The notes under the pieces are model-generated. The model was given only the letters and a program-made list of their open reading frames with translations. It made no database searches and was not told where the DNA came from. From Halorubrum coriense DSM 10284 (GTDB taxonomy: Archaea > Halobacteriota > Halobacteria > Halobacteriales > Haloferacaceae), in contig NZ_AOJL01000048.1 in NCBI RefSeq assembly GCF_000337035.1, positions 10,343 through 47,026 on the forward strand: 36,684 bases of DNA, given 5' to 3'. Below are positions 1-7,400 of this stretch, piece after piece (within the stretch, counting starts at the first letter, position 1; the number at the start of each line of letters is the position of its first letter). Both the position numbers and the translations under genes were made by a program.

Positions 1-302
1 TCCAAAGCCCCAGCCGCGAGGACTCGCGCACCTCGTTGCGCTCCTCGCTCGTTCGCTCCGCTCACTCGCTGCGGTGCTTACGTCGGTGTGCTTCGCCCTC
101 GCGGCTGCCCCTTTGAGTCCCGCCCGCCCGACCGCACGCCACCGCACCTCGCACCTCCCCAGCCTCGTCAGTCGCCGTCGCGTTGCTCCGGCGACTGACT
201 CCCTCGCGCGTACGACTCGCGGCCTTCGGCCGCTCGTCGGCACGCGCCACCGTAGATCGATTTATAAATCGTTGACCGAGTCACCGGCTCGACTTGCTCG
301 GC
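1..302. other. gene-free GC-rich stretch at window edge
   Basis: I see no credible gene here. The DNA is made of degenerate CGCTCG/CTCGCT-type words common in haloarchaeal spacers, giving arginine-rich pseudo-frames on both strands. The one distinct site is a perfect 14-bp palindrome, CGATTTATAAATCG, at 258-271, the only AT-rich patch in the stretch. It could be a promoter TATA region for a gene outside the window or an operator; nothing decides which. Confidence 0.5.
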
Positions 303-1349
303 TCAGAACTCGAAGCCGACCGCGTCGTCGCTCGGACGGAGCGGGCTCTTCGGGTACGGCGGCTCGGCGTCGGGGTCGTTGAACGCGCGGGGCGCGACGT
401 CGTTCGGCCCGTCCGGGTAACAGAGCGCGGCGAGCGTCTGGATCGCCGTGCGGCCGCTGGCGAGCTCGAACTGCCCGCCCCCGTACAGTTGGATCCCCTC
501 CCGTTCGCAGTAGGCGATCGTCTCGAACAGCGATTCGAGGGTGCCGAACCGCGAGGGCTTGACGTTACACCACCCCGGCTCGACCGGGAGCGATTCGAGG
601 CTCTCGACGCCGTCGATCGGGTAGTCGAACGAGAGCCGGTCGGCCTGCGGCTCGACGAGCGCGCTCGTCGCGGGCGTGAACGCGGGGTCCTCCACGACCG
701 CGGCCGGGAACGCCGCGAACACGTCGCGGTACAGCTCCGGGTCGGGCTCGACGTCGACCTCGGTCCCCTCGTACCACCCCTTGAGGTCGAGGACGCGCAC
801 GGCGTCGGTCTTCCGGAGCGTCTCGAACGCCGCCTCGGGCCACTCCGGCGTCGGATCGAGTTTGAACTCCAAGTCGGCGTCGCGCGCGAGCAGTTCCTCG
901 ACGCGGTCGGTCGACGGCGGGTCGCCGAGGCGCGTCGACACGACGAACCGGACCGGGTCGGGGTCGAGGCGGAGCCGGTCGCCCAGCGTCACCCCGCGCT
1001 GGCGGAGCGCGAGGTCGAGCGCCGCGCTCTCGACCGCCCAGCGCCGGTAGTTGCGTGCGGTCTCGTTCTCCGGCGGCGTGCCGTGGAAGAGGTCGATCTC
1101 GTCGAGCCGGTCGGAGAGGGCGTCGATGGTCCACTCGCCCTCGAGATCGATCGGGTCGGTCCCGGCGAGCGCGTCGTGGTCTGCGGTCTCGTAGGTCACG
1201 TCCTCGCCGCGCCCCACGACGCCGTCGCCCGAGAGGCGGTACTCCGTCGTCGTCCGCTCGAAGCCGCTCGTCGTGGCGGCGACGTGCCGCCGGCGGGCGA
1301 CGGACTCGATCGTCACCGACAGGCCCGCGATCCGGTCGTAGAGGCTCAT
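303..1349 (-). CDS. enolase-superfamily (mandelate racemase/muconate lactonizing-like) protein
   Basis: The 348-residue protein has the layout of the enolase superfamily: an N-terminal capping region and a C-terminal barrel. Visible barrel signatures are EFKLD, VLDLKGWYEG and VVEDPAF, which carry the usual metal-binding Asp/Glu positions, followed by a GGGQFE-like strand near the C-terminus. Members abstract a proton alpha to a carboxylate. The substrate cannot be read from sequence; o-succinylbenzoate synthase-like, cycloisomerase-like and sugar-acid dehydratase roles are all possible. The start is supported by a TATA-like TTTAAGTG (about 1373-1380) 28 nt before the ATG, typical of a leaderless transcript. 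It is host DNA, on the strand opposite to the tRNA downstream. Confidence 0.8.
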   Translation of the reverse strand: MSLYDRIAGLSVTIESVARRRHVAATTSGFERTTTEYRLSGDGVVGRGEDVTYETADHDALAGTDPIDLEGEWTIDALSDRLDEIDLFHGTPPENETARNYRRWAVESAALDLALRQRGVTLGDRLRLDPDPVRFVVSTRLGDPPSTDRVEELLARDADLEFKLDPTPEWPEAAFETLRKTDAVRVLDLKGWYEGTEVDVEPDPELYRDVFAAFPAAVVEDPAFTPATSALVEPQADRLSFDYPIDGVESLESLPVEPGWCNVKPSRFGTLESLFETIAYCEREGIQLYGGGQFELASGRTAIQTLAALCYPDGPNDVAPRAFNDPDAEPPYPKSPLRPSDDAVGFEF

Positions 1350-1372
1350 ACGTGGGGGGAGGTAGCCCGATC

Positions 1373-1380
1373 ACTTAAAT
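1373..1380 (-). promoter_or_regulatory. TATA-box-like element of the enolase-family gene
   Basis: Read on the minus strand this is TTTAAGTG, about 28 nt before the ATG at 1349. That spacing fits an archaeal TATA box driving a leaderless or nearly leaderless transcript. Confidence 0.5.
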
Positions 1381-1408
1381 CGGTGAGCGGGAATCGGGGG
1401 CGGACCGA

Positions 1409-2116
1409 CTACGTCGCGAGGTCGCTCGCGCGGCGTCGCAGCGTCGCGATCCGCGTACCGAGCGTCCAGAACAGCGGGACCACGGTGAGCACGACCGCGC
1501 CCGCGGCCGCGACTTGGAGGACGGTCGTGGTGAACCACGGCTCGCCGTCGGCGTACGGGAGCGCGGTGTGGGTCACCTCGCCGATCACGGGGACGAAGTA
1601 GTCCATCAGCAGGTCGACGGCGTACCACGCGGTCGCGAACGCCACCGCGCGGAGCGGGAAGTCCGTGATCCGGTGAAGGACGAACGCCTGAACGACCATC
1701 GCGAGGTGGCTCACCAGGAGGAACGCGTACAGCGCCGGGCCGTTGACGGCGAGGAACTCCGGCCAGAAGACGACGAGGACGTACGGGGTCCAGAGCCCGA
1801 GCTTGACGTTGCCGAAGAACGCGAGCGCTGCGAGGGTGTCGCTCGACCGCCCGAGCGCCCACGCGCCGAGCGCGAGCGCGATGAGCAGCGTCGCGCCCGG
1901 ACTGTCGGGGATGAAGAGCCACATCTCGGTCGGGAGGGCCCGAAACTGGAACCGGTAGTACCAGAAGCCGAACGCGGTGCCGACGAGGTTGATGATGACG
2001 ATGACCCACGCGAACCGGAACGCGACGTCTTCCAACCGCTTCGGGAGCGGCGCGACCCACCGCGGCAGCGACTCGCGGTCCGGCGGGTCGCGTCCGAGCG
2101 CGCCGACGATGTCCAT
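1409..2116 (-). CDS. DUF1405 family integral membrane protein
   Basis: From the ATG at 2116 the protein has 235 residues and about six hydrophobic segments, with the family-typical stretch FGFWYYRFQF and then MWLFIPDSPGATLL. This matches DUF1405, a conserved membrane family in haloarchaea and some bacilli whose function is unknown. The frame stays open upstream of 2116, but that extension is arginine- and serine-rich pseudo-coding, and MDIVGALGRDPPDRE is a plausible start followed by the conserved LPRWVAPLPKRLE region. It stands alone, divergent from the FxsA-like gene about 110 nt away. Confidence 0.85.
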   Translation of the reverse strand: MDIVGALGRDPPDRESLPRWVAPLPKRLEDVAFRFAWVIVIINLVGTAFGFWYYRFQFRALPTEMWLFIPDSPGATLLIALALGAWALGRSSDTLAALAFFGNVKLGLWTPYVLVVFWPEFLAVNGPALYAFLLVSHLAMVVQAFVLHRITDFPLRAVAFATAWYAVDLLMDYFVPVIGEVTHTALPYADGEPWFTTTVLQVAAAGAVVLTVVPLFWTLGTRIATLRRRASDLAT

Positions 2117-2228
2117 ACCGCCGGCTCGGACCGGGCGGGCAAAGCGGTGGCGGTCGCGGCGGGCGCGACCGGCGACGCGGGCGACCGCGACGAAAAGGGC
2201 TATGCGTGCCCGGCGGGAAAGCAGGGGC

Positions 2229-2858
2229 ATGCGCCCGCGAACGCTGCTCGCGCTGCTGCTCGTCGTCCCCCTCGTGGACGCGCTGTTCCTGATCGTGGTC
2301 GCGACGCGGCTCGGGTGGGCCGTCACGGTCGCGCTCGTCGTGTTGACGGCCGTCCTCGGGATGCTCCTCCTGCGCGCCGAAGGGCGCGCGACCCTCGCCC
2401 GCATCCAGCGCAAGCTGGCGCGGGGGTCGCCGCCGACCGACGAACTACTCGACGGCGGGCTGCTCATCGCCGCGGGCGCGTTCCTGCTCACGCCCGGGCT
2501 CGTCACCGACGCCGTCGGGTTCCTGCTCGCGCTCCCGCTCTCGCGGGTCCCGATCCGGATGGCCCTGAAGAAGTACGTCGTCGTCCCGTACCTCGAGCGC
2601 GAGACGGACGGCTTCTTCTCCGGGAACGTCTACGTCGGCGGCTTCCCCGGCGACGGGGAGGGGGGCTTCTCGATGGGCAACGGGTTCCCCGGCGGCGGTC
2701 CCGACGGCGGCCCGGACGGGTTCCCCGGCGGAAACGGCGCGGACGCCGACGGGAGCGTCGGCGGCGACGCGAACGCCGGCGGCGGGTCGTCGAGCGACGA
2801 CGACGTCGTCGACGTGGACTTCACCGTCGAAGAGGAGGAGCGGAAGGGAACCGACTGA
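2229..2858 (+). CDS. fxsA: FxsA-family membrane protein
   Basis: The 209-residue protein starts MRPRTLLALLL and carries the FxsA core: a first membrane helix, a second helix (VTVALVVLTAVLGMLLLRAEG), a short amphipathic stretch with IQRKLARG, and GGLLIAAGAFLLTPGLVTDAVG leading into a third helix. In bacteria FxsA is an inner-membrane protein known for overriding phage T7 exclusion; its role in archaea is unknown. The last about 80 residues are a low-complexity Gly/Asp tail (GGGPDGGPDG), an acidic cytoplasmic extension that is common in haloarchaeal homologues. The gene is the last host gene before tRNA-Ile. Confidence 0.85.
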   Translation: MRPRTLLALLLVVPLVDALFLIVVATRLGWAVTVALVVLTAVLGMLLLRAEGRATLARIQRKLARGSPPTDELLDGGLLIAAGAFLLTPGLVTDAVGFLLALPLSRVPIRMALKKYVVVPYLERETDGFFSGNVYVGGFPGDGEGGFSMGNGFPGGGPDGGPDGFPGGNGADADGSVGGDANAGGGSSSDDDVVDVDFTVEEEERKGTD

Positions 2859-2910
2859 CGGCGCGGACCCCCGTGAAACCGCCACACGGCGGGCGGCTCG
2901 CGAAAGGAAA

Positions 2911-2920
2911 CCCTTAAAAT
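2911..2920 (+). promoter_or_regulatory. TATA-like box of tRNA-Ile
   Basis: The sequence CCCTTAAAAT lies about 35-40 nt before the tRNA 5' end, in an otherwise GC-rich spacer. This is the usual distance for an archaeal tRNA promoter with a short 5' leader. Confidence 0.55.
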
Positions 2921-2952
2921 CCTACCCGCGCAACGACTGAATGCGCTCACCT

Positions 2953-3026
2953 GGGCCAATAGCTCAGTCAGGTTGAGCGCTCGGCTGATAACCGGGAGGT
3001 CCACGGTTCAAATCCGTGTTGGCCCA
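2953..3026 (+). tRNA. tRNA-Ile (GAU)
   Basis: A complete 74-nt cloverleaf is visible. The acceptor stem pairs GGGCCAA (2953-2959) with TTGGCCC (3019-3025), with discriminator A3026. The anticodon stem pairs CTCGG with CCGGG around loop CTGATAA, giving anticodon GAT at 2987-2989. The T-loop has the expected GTTCAAATC. CCA is not encoded. Its 3' end is the chromosomal attachment site of the provirus: the last 13 bases and the following CCT recur at 21152-21167. Because the element carries this 3' segment, the tRNA remains intact after integration. Confidence 0.97.
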
Positions 3027-3029
3027 CCT
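3014..3029. repeat. attL core (16-bp direct repeat)
   Basis: CCGTGTTGGCCCACCT is the tRNA-Ile 3' end plus three bases. It is repeated exactly at 21152-21167. A tRNA 3' end paired with a partial copy beyond an integrase gene is the standard signature of tyrosine-integrase insertion. Confidence 0.85.
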
Positions 3030-3057
3030 TAATTGAACTCGGGCTTCGCCCGAGTAA

Positions 3058-3094
3058 ATTGGTGGGCTGGGACTCCCCAGCCACCCAATTTCGT
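3058..3094. repeat. 37-bp direct repeat, left copy, with internal hairpin
   Basis: This 37-bp segment starts ATTGGTGGGCTGGG and ends CCACCCAATTTCGT. It is identical to 21197-21233. Its first 32 bases form a near-perfect inverted repeat (two internal mismatches) around a short loop. It lies 29 nt beyond the att core here and 30 nt beyond it at the right end. In both places it is preceded by a different GC hairpin with a TTC loop (left CTCGGGC-TTC-GCCCGAG at 3042-3058). It may be the tRNA trailer/terminator, carried in duplicate by virus and host, or part of the integrase recognition site. Confidence 0.75.
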
Positions 3095-3198
3095 TCCTTT
3101 ACCCCTCTAGAGATACCGTTAGCGTGTCTTGTCCGGGCTAAAATTAAGCCGGTAGTCACCTCCGTCTCCCGATCTGCGTTATCCGAGGTGGTGTCGGC

Positions 3199-3441
3199 AT
3201 GATGTTGCTCCGATCTCACAGTAGCCGGAGCGACTGCCTTCGCTGCGACGCCCACGTGCCGGTGGACTTCCGTCGCGTCCACGGCGACGAGGACGACCGC
3301 GCGCACCGCTGTCCCGAGTGCGACTCGTGGGTGCGTATCTGTGAGGGAAGCGCGGCCGGGAAGGATGTCGACACACCGGACCCGCAGACGAGCCCCGCCC
3401 GCAACGCGGGCGAACCGTGGGACGGGGGGCTGTCGGGATGA
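3199..3441 (+). CDS. small zinc-finger protein (DUF7563-like)
   Basis: The 80-residue protein has two CxxC knuckles (C13/C16 and C38/C41) separated by DFRRVHGDEDDRAHRC, the pattern of a single treble-clef or zinc-ribbon domain common in haloarchaeal viruses and plasmids (I recall it as DUF7563). The C-terminal about 35 residues are disordered and Pro/Gly-rich. It is the first gene of a tightly packed rightward operon: its TGA overlaps the next ATG (ATGA at 3438-3441). Its role is probably nucleic-acid binding. A second ATG at 3202 is equally possible as start. It is the first gene after tRNA-Ile in the integrated state. Confidence 0.7.
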   Translation: MMLLRSHSSRSDCLRCDAHVPVDFRRVHGDEDDRAHRCPECDSWVRICEGSAAGKDVDTPDPQTSPARNAGEPWDGGLSG

Positions 3442-3557
3442 GCCCGTTCGTCCGCGCGAGCCGGTTGTACGATCCGGCAGAGGGGCCGCGTTCGCACGTC
3501 CGTGACGCCGCCCGGCTTCGCTGGGAGCGTGACGCCGAACGGGGGCGATCGGCGTGA
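3438..3557 (+). CDS. 39-residue hypothetical protein in the left operon
   Basis: This short frame begins at the ATG overlapping the previous stop (ATGA) and ends where the next gene begins (GTGA at 3554-3557). The double overlap is the main evidence that it is translated. The product is basic and Arg-rich, with no recognisable domain. Small packed genes of this type are normal in haloarchaeal virus early operons. No function can be assigned. Confidence 0.5.
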   Translation: MSPFVRASRLYDPAEGPRSHVRDAARLRWERDAERGRSA

Positions 3558-3859
3558 GTTCCGACCGGAGCGGCGAGGTCGCCGCGATCTTCACGTCGCA
3601 CGGTGTTCTCGACGCGTCGACGACGATCCTCGCGGCCCGAGCGGTCGGGCCGAGCGCTGAGGCGAACCCGATCATCCGCGAGTTGCTTACGATGGGCGAG
3701 CTGCCCGCGGCGGTCGCGATGCTCGCGGTCGTCGGCTTGTGTTGCGGTATGTGGCCGGTCGCGGCCGACGCCCTGGAGGCGCCCGAGTGGGTCGGGCTCG
3801 GGATCGCGACGATCGGCGCCGCGGTCGCCGCGGTGAATCTGGTGGTGGTGTTCGCGTGA
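3554..3859 (+). CDS. small membrane protein of the left operon
   Basis: The 101-residue protein starts at GTG overlapping the previous stop codon. Three hydrophobic stretches are visible: a weak one around LDASTTILAARAVG, then LPAAVAMLAVVGLCCGMWPVA, and a C-terminal one around WVGLGIATIGAAVAAVNLVVVF, so it is probably a 2-3-helix membrane protein. The pattern H-x-V-L-D-x-x-[ST]-T near the N-terminus is typical of small haloarchaeal DUF-type membrane proteins with DxxTT-like motifs. One copy of the virus-wide 12-mer (3737-3748) lies inside the gene as codons for LCCG. Function unknown. Confidence 0.6.
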   Translation: MSSDRSGEVAAIFTSHGVLDASTTILAARAVGPSAEANPIIRELLTMGELPAAVAMLAVVGLCCGMWPVAADALEAPEWVGLGIATIGAAVAAVNLVVVFA

Positions 3860-3969
3860 CGCGGTCCTGTGAGACGTGCGGCCGTGAGCGCCCGTCAGTT
3901 CGTGTCCGTATCAACGGCCGGACCGAGTGCGCCGGTTGCTACCTCAACCGCACGGAGTGTTCGCGATGA
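3856..3969 (+). CDS. 37-residue CxxC zinc-knuckle protein
   Basis: Starting at GTG 3856 (overlapping the previous TGA) and ending in an ATGA overlap with the next gene, this mini-protein has C5-x2-C8 and C25-x2-C28, plus C35. The spacing fits one small zinc ribbon. The overlaps at both ends and the Cys spacing support expression. It resembles the single-domain zinc proteins that abound in haloarchaeal viruses. Its partner is unknown; co-expression with the DUF7845-type protein suggests a DNA-associated role. Confidence 0.6.
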   Translation: MTRSCETCGRERPSVRVRINGRTECAGCYLNRTECSR

Positions 3970-5582
3970 AGGCCGTCGAGACGGCCCCGCACGAGTACAT
4001 GGCGAACTACGTGTACTCCGGGCTCGGGGCGTGGTTCGGCGCCGCGCGGCTCGTCGACGCTACCGGGAGCCGGCGCGGGAGCTTCACGCTCGACGGCGAG
4101 AAGTGGCGAGTGACTCTCTCTTACCAGGAGTCGGGGCTCGCCCCGCCGGACGGCGGCGAGACGCCGGACGGGACGCGCGTTGACTTCGACACGCTCCGAG
4201 AGTTCCGGCTGAACGCGGTCGCCGACGACGAGGTCGGCGAGCGGAAGGTGAAGGCGCTCATCCAGCCGCGGTGGCGCGGGCTGGAATCTACCGAGGGTAA
4301 GTCGGTCGCGCGGCCGATGTGGGATCTCGGCGACGCCGTGAACGTTCGCGTGAACGCGTCGAACGTCGAGTTCGGCGCGGTGGAGTCGATCATCCGGCGC
4401 GCGGCGGGTGCGGTGACGCTCGACTCGACGTACTTCGAGAACCGCAACGACGAGTACAGCGTCGTGATCGACGCGGCGCGGTACGTCCGCGTTGACCGGG
4501 ACGTGTCCGGGCCGATTCACGGCCGCGAGGGACCCCTCGCGCGGATGGGCCACCTGCTCGAAAGCGACCGGTCCGGATATCGGAAGATCGTTCAGGACGA
4601 CACCGAGCGGGCCGGGTACTACCACACGGTGACGCTCGGGCCGAAGCGCGTCCGTGAGTGCTTCCCCGACCACCGGATCCCGAAGGAGTTCAAGCACTAC
4701 TACGCCCGAAACGCCGAGTCGCTGCCGGACAAGCATCCGCTCGCGCATCCGAAGATCGAGGCGTCGTATCAATCGAGTCGGTGGGACGAGACGCTCCGGC
4801 CGGTCGACCACGACGAGATCGCCGACGAGCTCGAGGAAGCGATTCTCGCGACGCTAAACGAGGCGGGACTCCCCACGCAGCCGCTCGACGACGACGGACC
4901 GGGCGGCGGTCGCACGTTCGTCGAGGACGCGTACTTCGAGGCGGAGACGGTCGACCGCTCCCGAGTCCTGCCGCTGAACCTCGAACGCGTCGAGAGTGAT
5001 CAGCGGAATGTGGTCGTGCGCCAGCTCGCGGACGGACTCTCGCCGGTCGAGTGGGACTCGCTGAAGACGCTCGTTGCGGACGGCGGCGACGTGTCACCGG
5101 CGGAGATCGCCGAGGACCACGACTGGCATCCGGACAGCGTACGCCGGGGACTCCGGCGGATCGAGGACATGGTCGTTCGCGAGCAGGGTTCGGTGGCGTT
5201 GCGGTCGCACTACGTCGCGGAGCAGGTCGTTGAGGCGCTCGACGCGGCGCGTGAGGGCGTGCGGAACGCAATGGGGGCTGCGGCGAACGCGGTTCAAAAC
5301 GCCGAGCGGGAGTCGCTCGACGAGCGCACGGACGAACTGATCGCGTTCTGCCAAGCGAACGGGATCCACATCGACCAGCGCGAGGCGAACCTCCGGGTCA
5401 GGATGGGGAATCTCGCGGACGAGTCCTGGTCGGAACTGGTGACGCGGCTCAAGCGGTTCTGGGTCGGTGCGGGTCGCGATCCCGAGCGGCTGAAAGAGGC
5501 GGTGTCGCACTACCGCGACGAGTCGGGACCGAAGATCCGGCCGGTGCGGAGCGCCTGGGGGAAGGGTCAGACGCTCAGATAG
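3966..5582 (+). CDS. DUF7845-type conserved haloviral protein with winged-helix segment
   Basis: From ATG 3966 (4-bp overlap with the preceding zinc-knuckle gene) the protein has 538 residues. I recognise it as the large conserved protein of SNJ2-like proviruses (catalogued as DUF7845, from memory). Conserved blocks include HEYMANYVYSGLGAWF at the start, GYRKIVQDD, GYYHTVTLGPKRVRE and HPKIEASYQSSRWD. Around residues 363-415 there is a winged-helix-like region (VSPAEIAEDHDWHPDSVRRGLRRIE). It is the largest non-structural gene, and no Rep or polymerase is visible elsewhere, so a part in genome replication or its control is a fair inference but unproven. It ends the operon; a GC hairpin follows at 5763-5780. 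Confidence 0.7.
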   Translation: MKAVETAPHEYMANYVYSGLGAWFGAARLVDATGSRRGSFTLDGEKWRVTLSYQESGLAPPDGGETPDGTRVDFDTLREFRLNAVADDEVGERKVKALIQPRWRGLESTEGKSVARPMWDLGDAVNVRVNASNVEFGAVESIIRRAAGAVTLDSTYFENRNDEYSVVIDAARYVRVDRDVSGPIHGREGPLARMGHLLESDRSGYRKIVQDDTERAGYYHTVTLGPKRVRECFPDHRIPKEFKHYYARNAESLPDKHPLAHPKIEASYQSSRWDETLRPVDHDEIADELEEAILATLNEAGLPTQPLDDDGPGGGRTFVEDAYFEAETVDRSRVLPLNLERVESDQRNVVVRQLADGLSPVEWDSLKTLVADGGDVSPAEIAEDHDWHPDSVRRGLRRIEDMVVREQGSVALRSHYVAEQVVEALDAAREGVRNAMGAAANAVQNAERESLDERTDELIAFCQANGIHIDQREANLRVRMGNLADESWSELVTRLKRFWVGAGRDPERLKEAVSHYRDESGPKIRPVRSAWGKGQTLR

Positions 5583-5762
5583 CGCGGCCCATTTTGAGTG
5601 GCAACACTATCCAGAAGCTCTTTTTGCGGCCGTTCTCGCCACGATCAACCCTCTCGACCGGCGGTCCGCGACGATCTCGACCGCAACACAAGCGCGGATC
5701 CGGTCTCGACGAGCTGCTCGCCGACGCCGAACCGACACCGGGGGGTCGGTTGGCGGTTAGGG

Positions 5763-5780
5763 GTGTGGCTAAGGCCACAC
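5763..5780 (+). terminator. GC hairpin after the left operon
   Basis: GTGTGGC and GCCACAC form a perfect 7-bp stem with a TAAG loop, 180 nt beyond the stop of the DUF7845-type gene. There is no clear T-run after it, so a terminator role is only possible. Confidence 0.3.
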
Positions 5781-5853
5781 AGCTAAGGTACCACCTCTGT
5801 TTTCACGAGATTGGCCGCGCGGCGCCTCGCGACGCTCGAAAGCTTTGGCTTTG

Positions 5854-5906
5854 TTGAAATCCTCAACCGGTAATATGCTCCCAGCGTTCTGCTGAATAGA
5901 GAGCGC
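5854..5906 (+). repeat. diverged repeat copy A (left of McrBC cargo)
   Basis: The copy begins TTGAAATCC and, after 27 nt, has TGCTGAATAGAGAGCGC. Copy B (9754-9807) begins TTGAAATCC and, after 28 nt, has TGCTGAATACAGGGCGC, in the same orientation. The ends match closely while the middle does not. The two flank the McrBC genes. TTTGTTGAAATCC resembles, from memory, sequences at the ends of some haloarchaeal insertion sequences, so these may be transposon remnants. Confidence 0.45.
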
Positions 5907-6020
5907 CAGTCACACATTTCTCAGTGAGATGCCCAGTCTCGCAAGAGACGGTTGTCATCTATCGTAGTCGACGTAGTTCACCCCTGGGTGAAGCGCAGAC
6001 GAGCCGAAGATCCGTTTGTA

Positions 6021-7400
6021 TCAGGACAACACTTCTTCGACAACGGTACGAAACGGCTGGTGGTCAGCTTCAGTGCTTGTGTCTAGCGCACCGATCTTTG
6101 TGAAAGATGTCCCGGCGATTTTTCCATCGGTTGTTGTACTACCGATACAGAACAGTGTACTTGCGCCGCCTGTATCCGGTAAGTAATCCGTGACGTATGA
6201 GAGGAATCGCTGTGCACCGCCGAGATCGATGTCAGTCGCATTCTGGAACTTCGCGTCAGCGATCCACCGAATGTCGCCGTCTATCTCAATCATAAAGTCA
6301 GGGGCACCCGCGCGACGATTTGGGGCAGGCCTTAGTAACGGCTTGATATAGCGACTGTCGCTCGTTTTGCTCCGGTCGTAGTGTAGCGTGATGCGGTCAT
6401 CAAAAATGAACCGCTTCGGGAACGTAGTACCAGCATCCGGCCTAGTTTCTTGGCCAAATCGGCCACGGAGCGCGTTGAGGATTTGAACGAGACACCACAG
6501 CTCAAACACCTTACTTGCGGGCTTGATGGCGGCGTCATATCGCTTAGACGGATCAAGTTCCGTACTCAGCCGTTGCTTGTAGGCCGCCCAGAGGTTCGCC
6601 AAGTCGGCGATTTGGTCCGTAGCCTCATCTTGGAGTGTTGCGATTTCGTCGGCATCAAGGAACAACTCCGTCGCTGGTTGTCGAGTCAGTTGCGCTGGGA
6701 GTCGCTCTCGGCAAACACCATCGTGATAGGCGATCCGTTGACGGACTTGTGGGGTGTCAATATCGAACGTGTCGCGCAGATCTCGGAGTCGTTCACGAAG
6801 TACGTAGTTGAACTGGTACAGCAACCTGGTACCCAACGTTTCAATCGAGAAGTGTACCGACGTACTTGCGGTGACGCGGCGGCCCTGAGATCGCTTTACA
6901 ACGGTCGTTGCGAAATCCGGCGTTCCACGGAGTTCATGCCCCACATAGGTCTCGGGCTCTACAGTAATGGGCAGTCTGGCCGCCAGCAGCGGCTCCGTAA
7001 GTTCGAGACAGCTCTCAGAATAGCGAAGATATAACGCCCGGGCATCTTCAAGTACATCGGGCGCAAACGGCAAGACAGCTTCAGCGGTGTTCAAGCCGAT
7101 TGATTCGATGAATCCGCGTGACTCGGTTAAAAACCGATTGTACGTCTCCTCGCTGACTTTGTCAGGCACCACGTCGACGCCCCCGGGGTAGCTCCCTACC
7201 CAGCCATGTGGCATAAACCGGTTGTCCCGGCGAATGGTCGGTGGATCTTCCTCGATGCCCTGACTACGTCGAACAGCATCTACCGTGTCGCGCACGTTCG
7301 TGAGATACGACTGGAGTTGGGCCCAGTTATCGTCCGCGATGCTGTGGTTTGGCCCACTGCGTGTATGGGCACCGTACGTCTCGAAGGTGACTTGGCTCAT
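6021..7400 (-). CDS. McrC-like PD-(D/E)xK nuclease subunit (DUF2357 type)
   Basis: The 459-residue protein starts at an ATG overlapping the stop of the McrB-like gene (ATGA, 7397-7400). The C-terminal domain shows a PD-(D/E)xK nuclease core: E300 in FELWCLVQILNALRG, then P367-D368 followed by FMIEID, then D382-A383-K384 (WIADAKF). This is the arrangement of DUF2357/McrC-like nucleases that cut DNA when activated by a partner McrB GTPase. The N-terminal about 280 residues are mostly helical with unassigned function. A longer upstream frame reaches 7472 but is unlikely given the overlap. Composition is clearly less GC-rich than the virus genes around it, indicating later acquisition. The target modification is unknown. 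Confidence 0.8.
   Translation of the reverse strand: MSQVTFETYGAHTRSGPNHSIADDNWAQLQSYLTNVRDTVDAVRRSQGIEEDPPTIRRDNRFMPHGWVGSYPGGVDVVPDKVSEETYNRFLTESRGFIESIGLNTAEAVLPFAPDVLEDARALYLRYSESCLELTEPLLAARLPITVEPETYVGHELRGTPDFATTVVKRSQGRRVTASTSVHFSIETLGTRLLYQFNYVLRERLRDLRDTFDIDTPQVRQRIAYHDGVCRERLPAQLTRQPATELFLDADEIATLQDEATDQIADLANLWAAYKQRLSTELDPSKRYDAAIKPASKVFELWCLVQILNALRGRFGQETRPDAGTTFPKRFIFDDRITLHYDRSKTSDSRYIKPLLRPAPNRRAGAPDFMIEIDGDIRWIADAKFQNATDIDLGGAQRFLSYVTDYLPDTGGASTLFCIGSTTTDGKIAGTSFTKIGALDTSTEADHQPFRTVVEEVLS

Larger units (their letters stand above)
5583..6020. other. gene-free spacer between viral operon and restriction cargo
   Basis: No credible gene is seen in these 438 nt. It holds one exact copy of the virus 12-mer (5680-5691), a perfect 7-bp hairpin GTGTGGC-TAAG-GCCACAC (5763-5780) that may end the left operon, and copy A of a diverged about 53-bp repeat (5854-5906). 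Composition changes from GC-rich virus-like DNA to AT-richer DNA at about 5790-5860, so the left edge of the cargo lies here. Confidence 0.55.

Noticed and set aside
303-2500. long plus-strand and antisense frames across host genes (also at 32630-34610)
   Set aside because: These are GC-rich shadow frames with Arg/Ser/Ala-rich products lacking any family signature; the opposite-strand genes carry recognisable motifs.
2953-3094. a second tRNA or rRNA fragment after tRNA-Ile
   Set aside because: The hairpins at 3042-3094 do not form a cloverleaf, and only the tRNA 3' end is repeated at the right junction.
5594-5857. 87-codon rightward frame after the DUF7845-type gene
   Set aside because: It needs a TTG start, has no ribosome-binding site or TATA box, crosses the hairpin and repeat copy A, and its product resembles no family.
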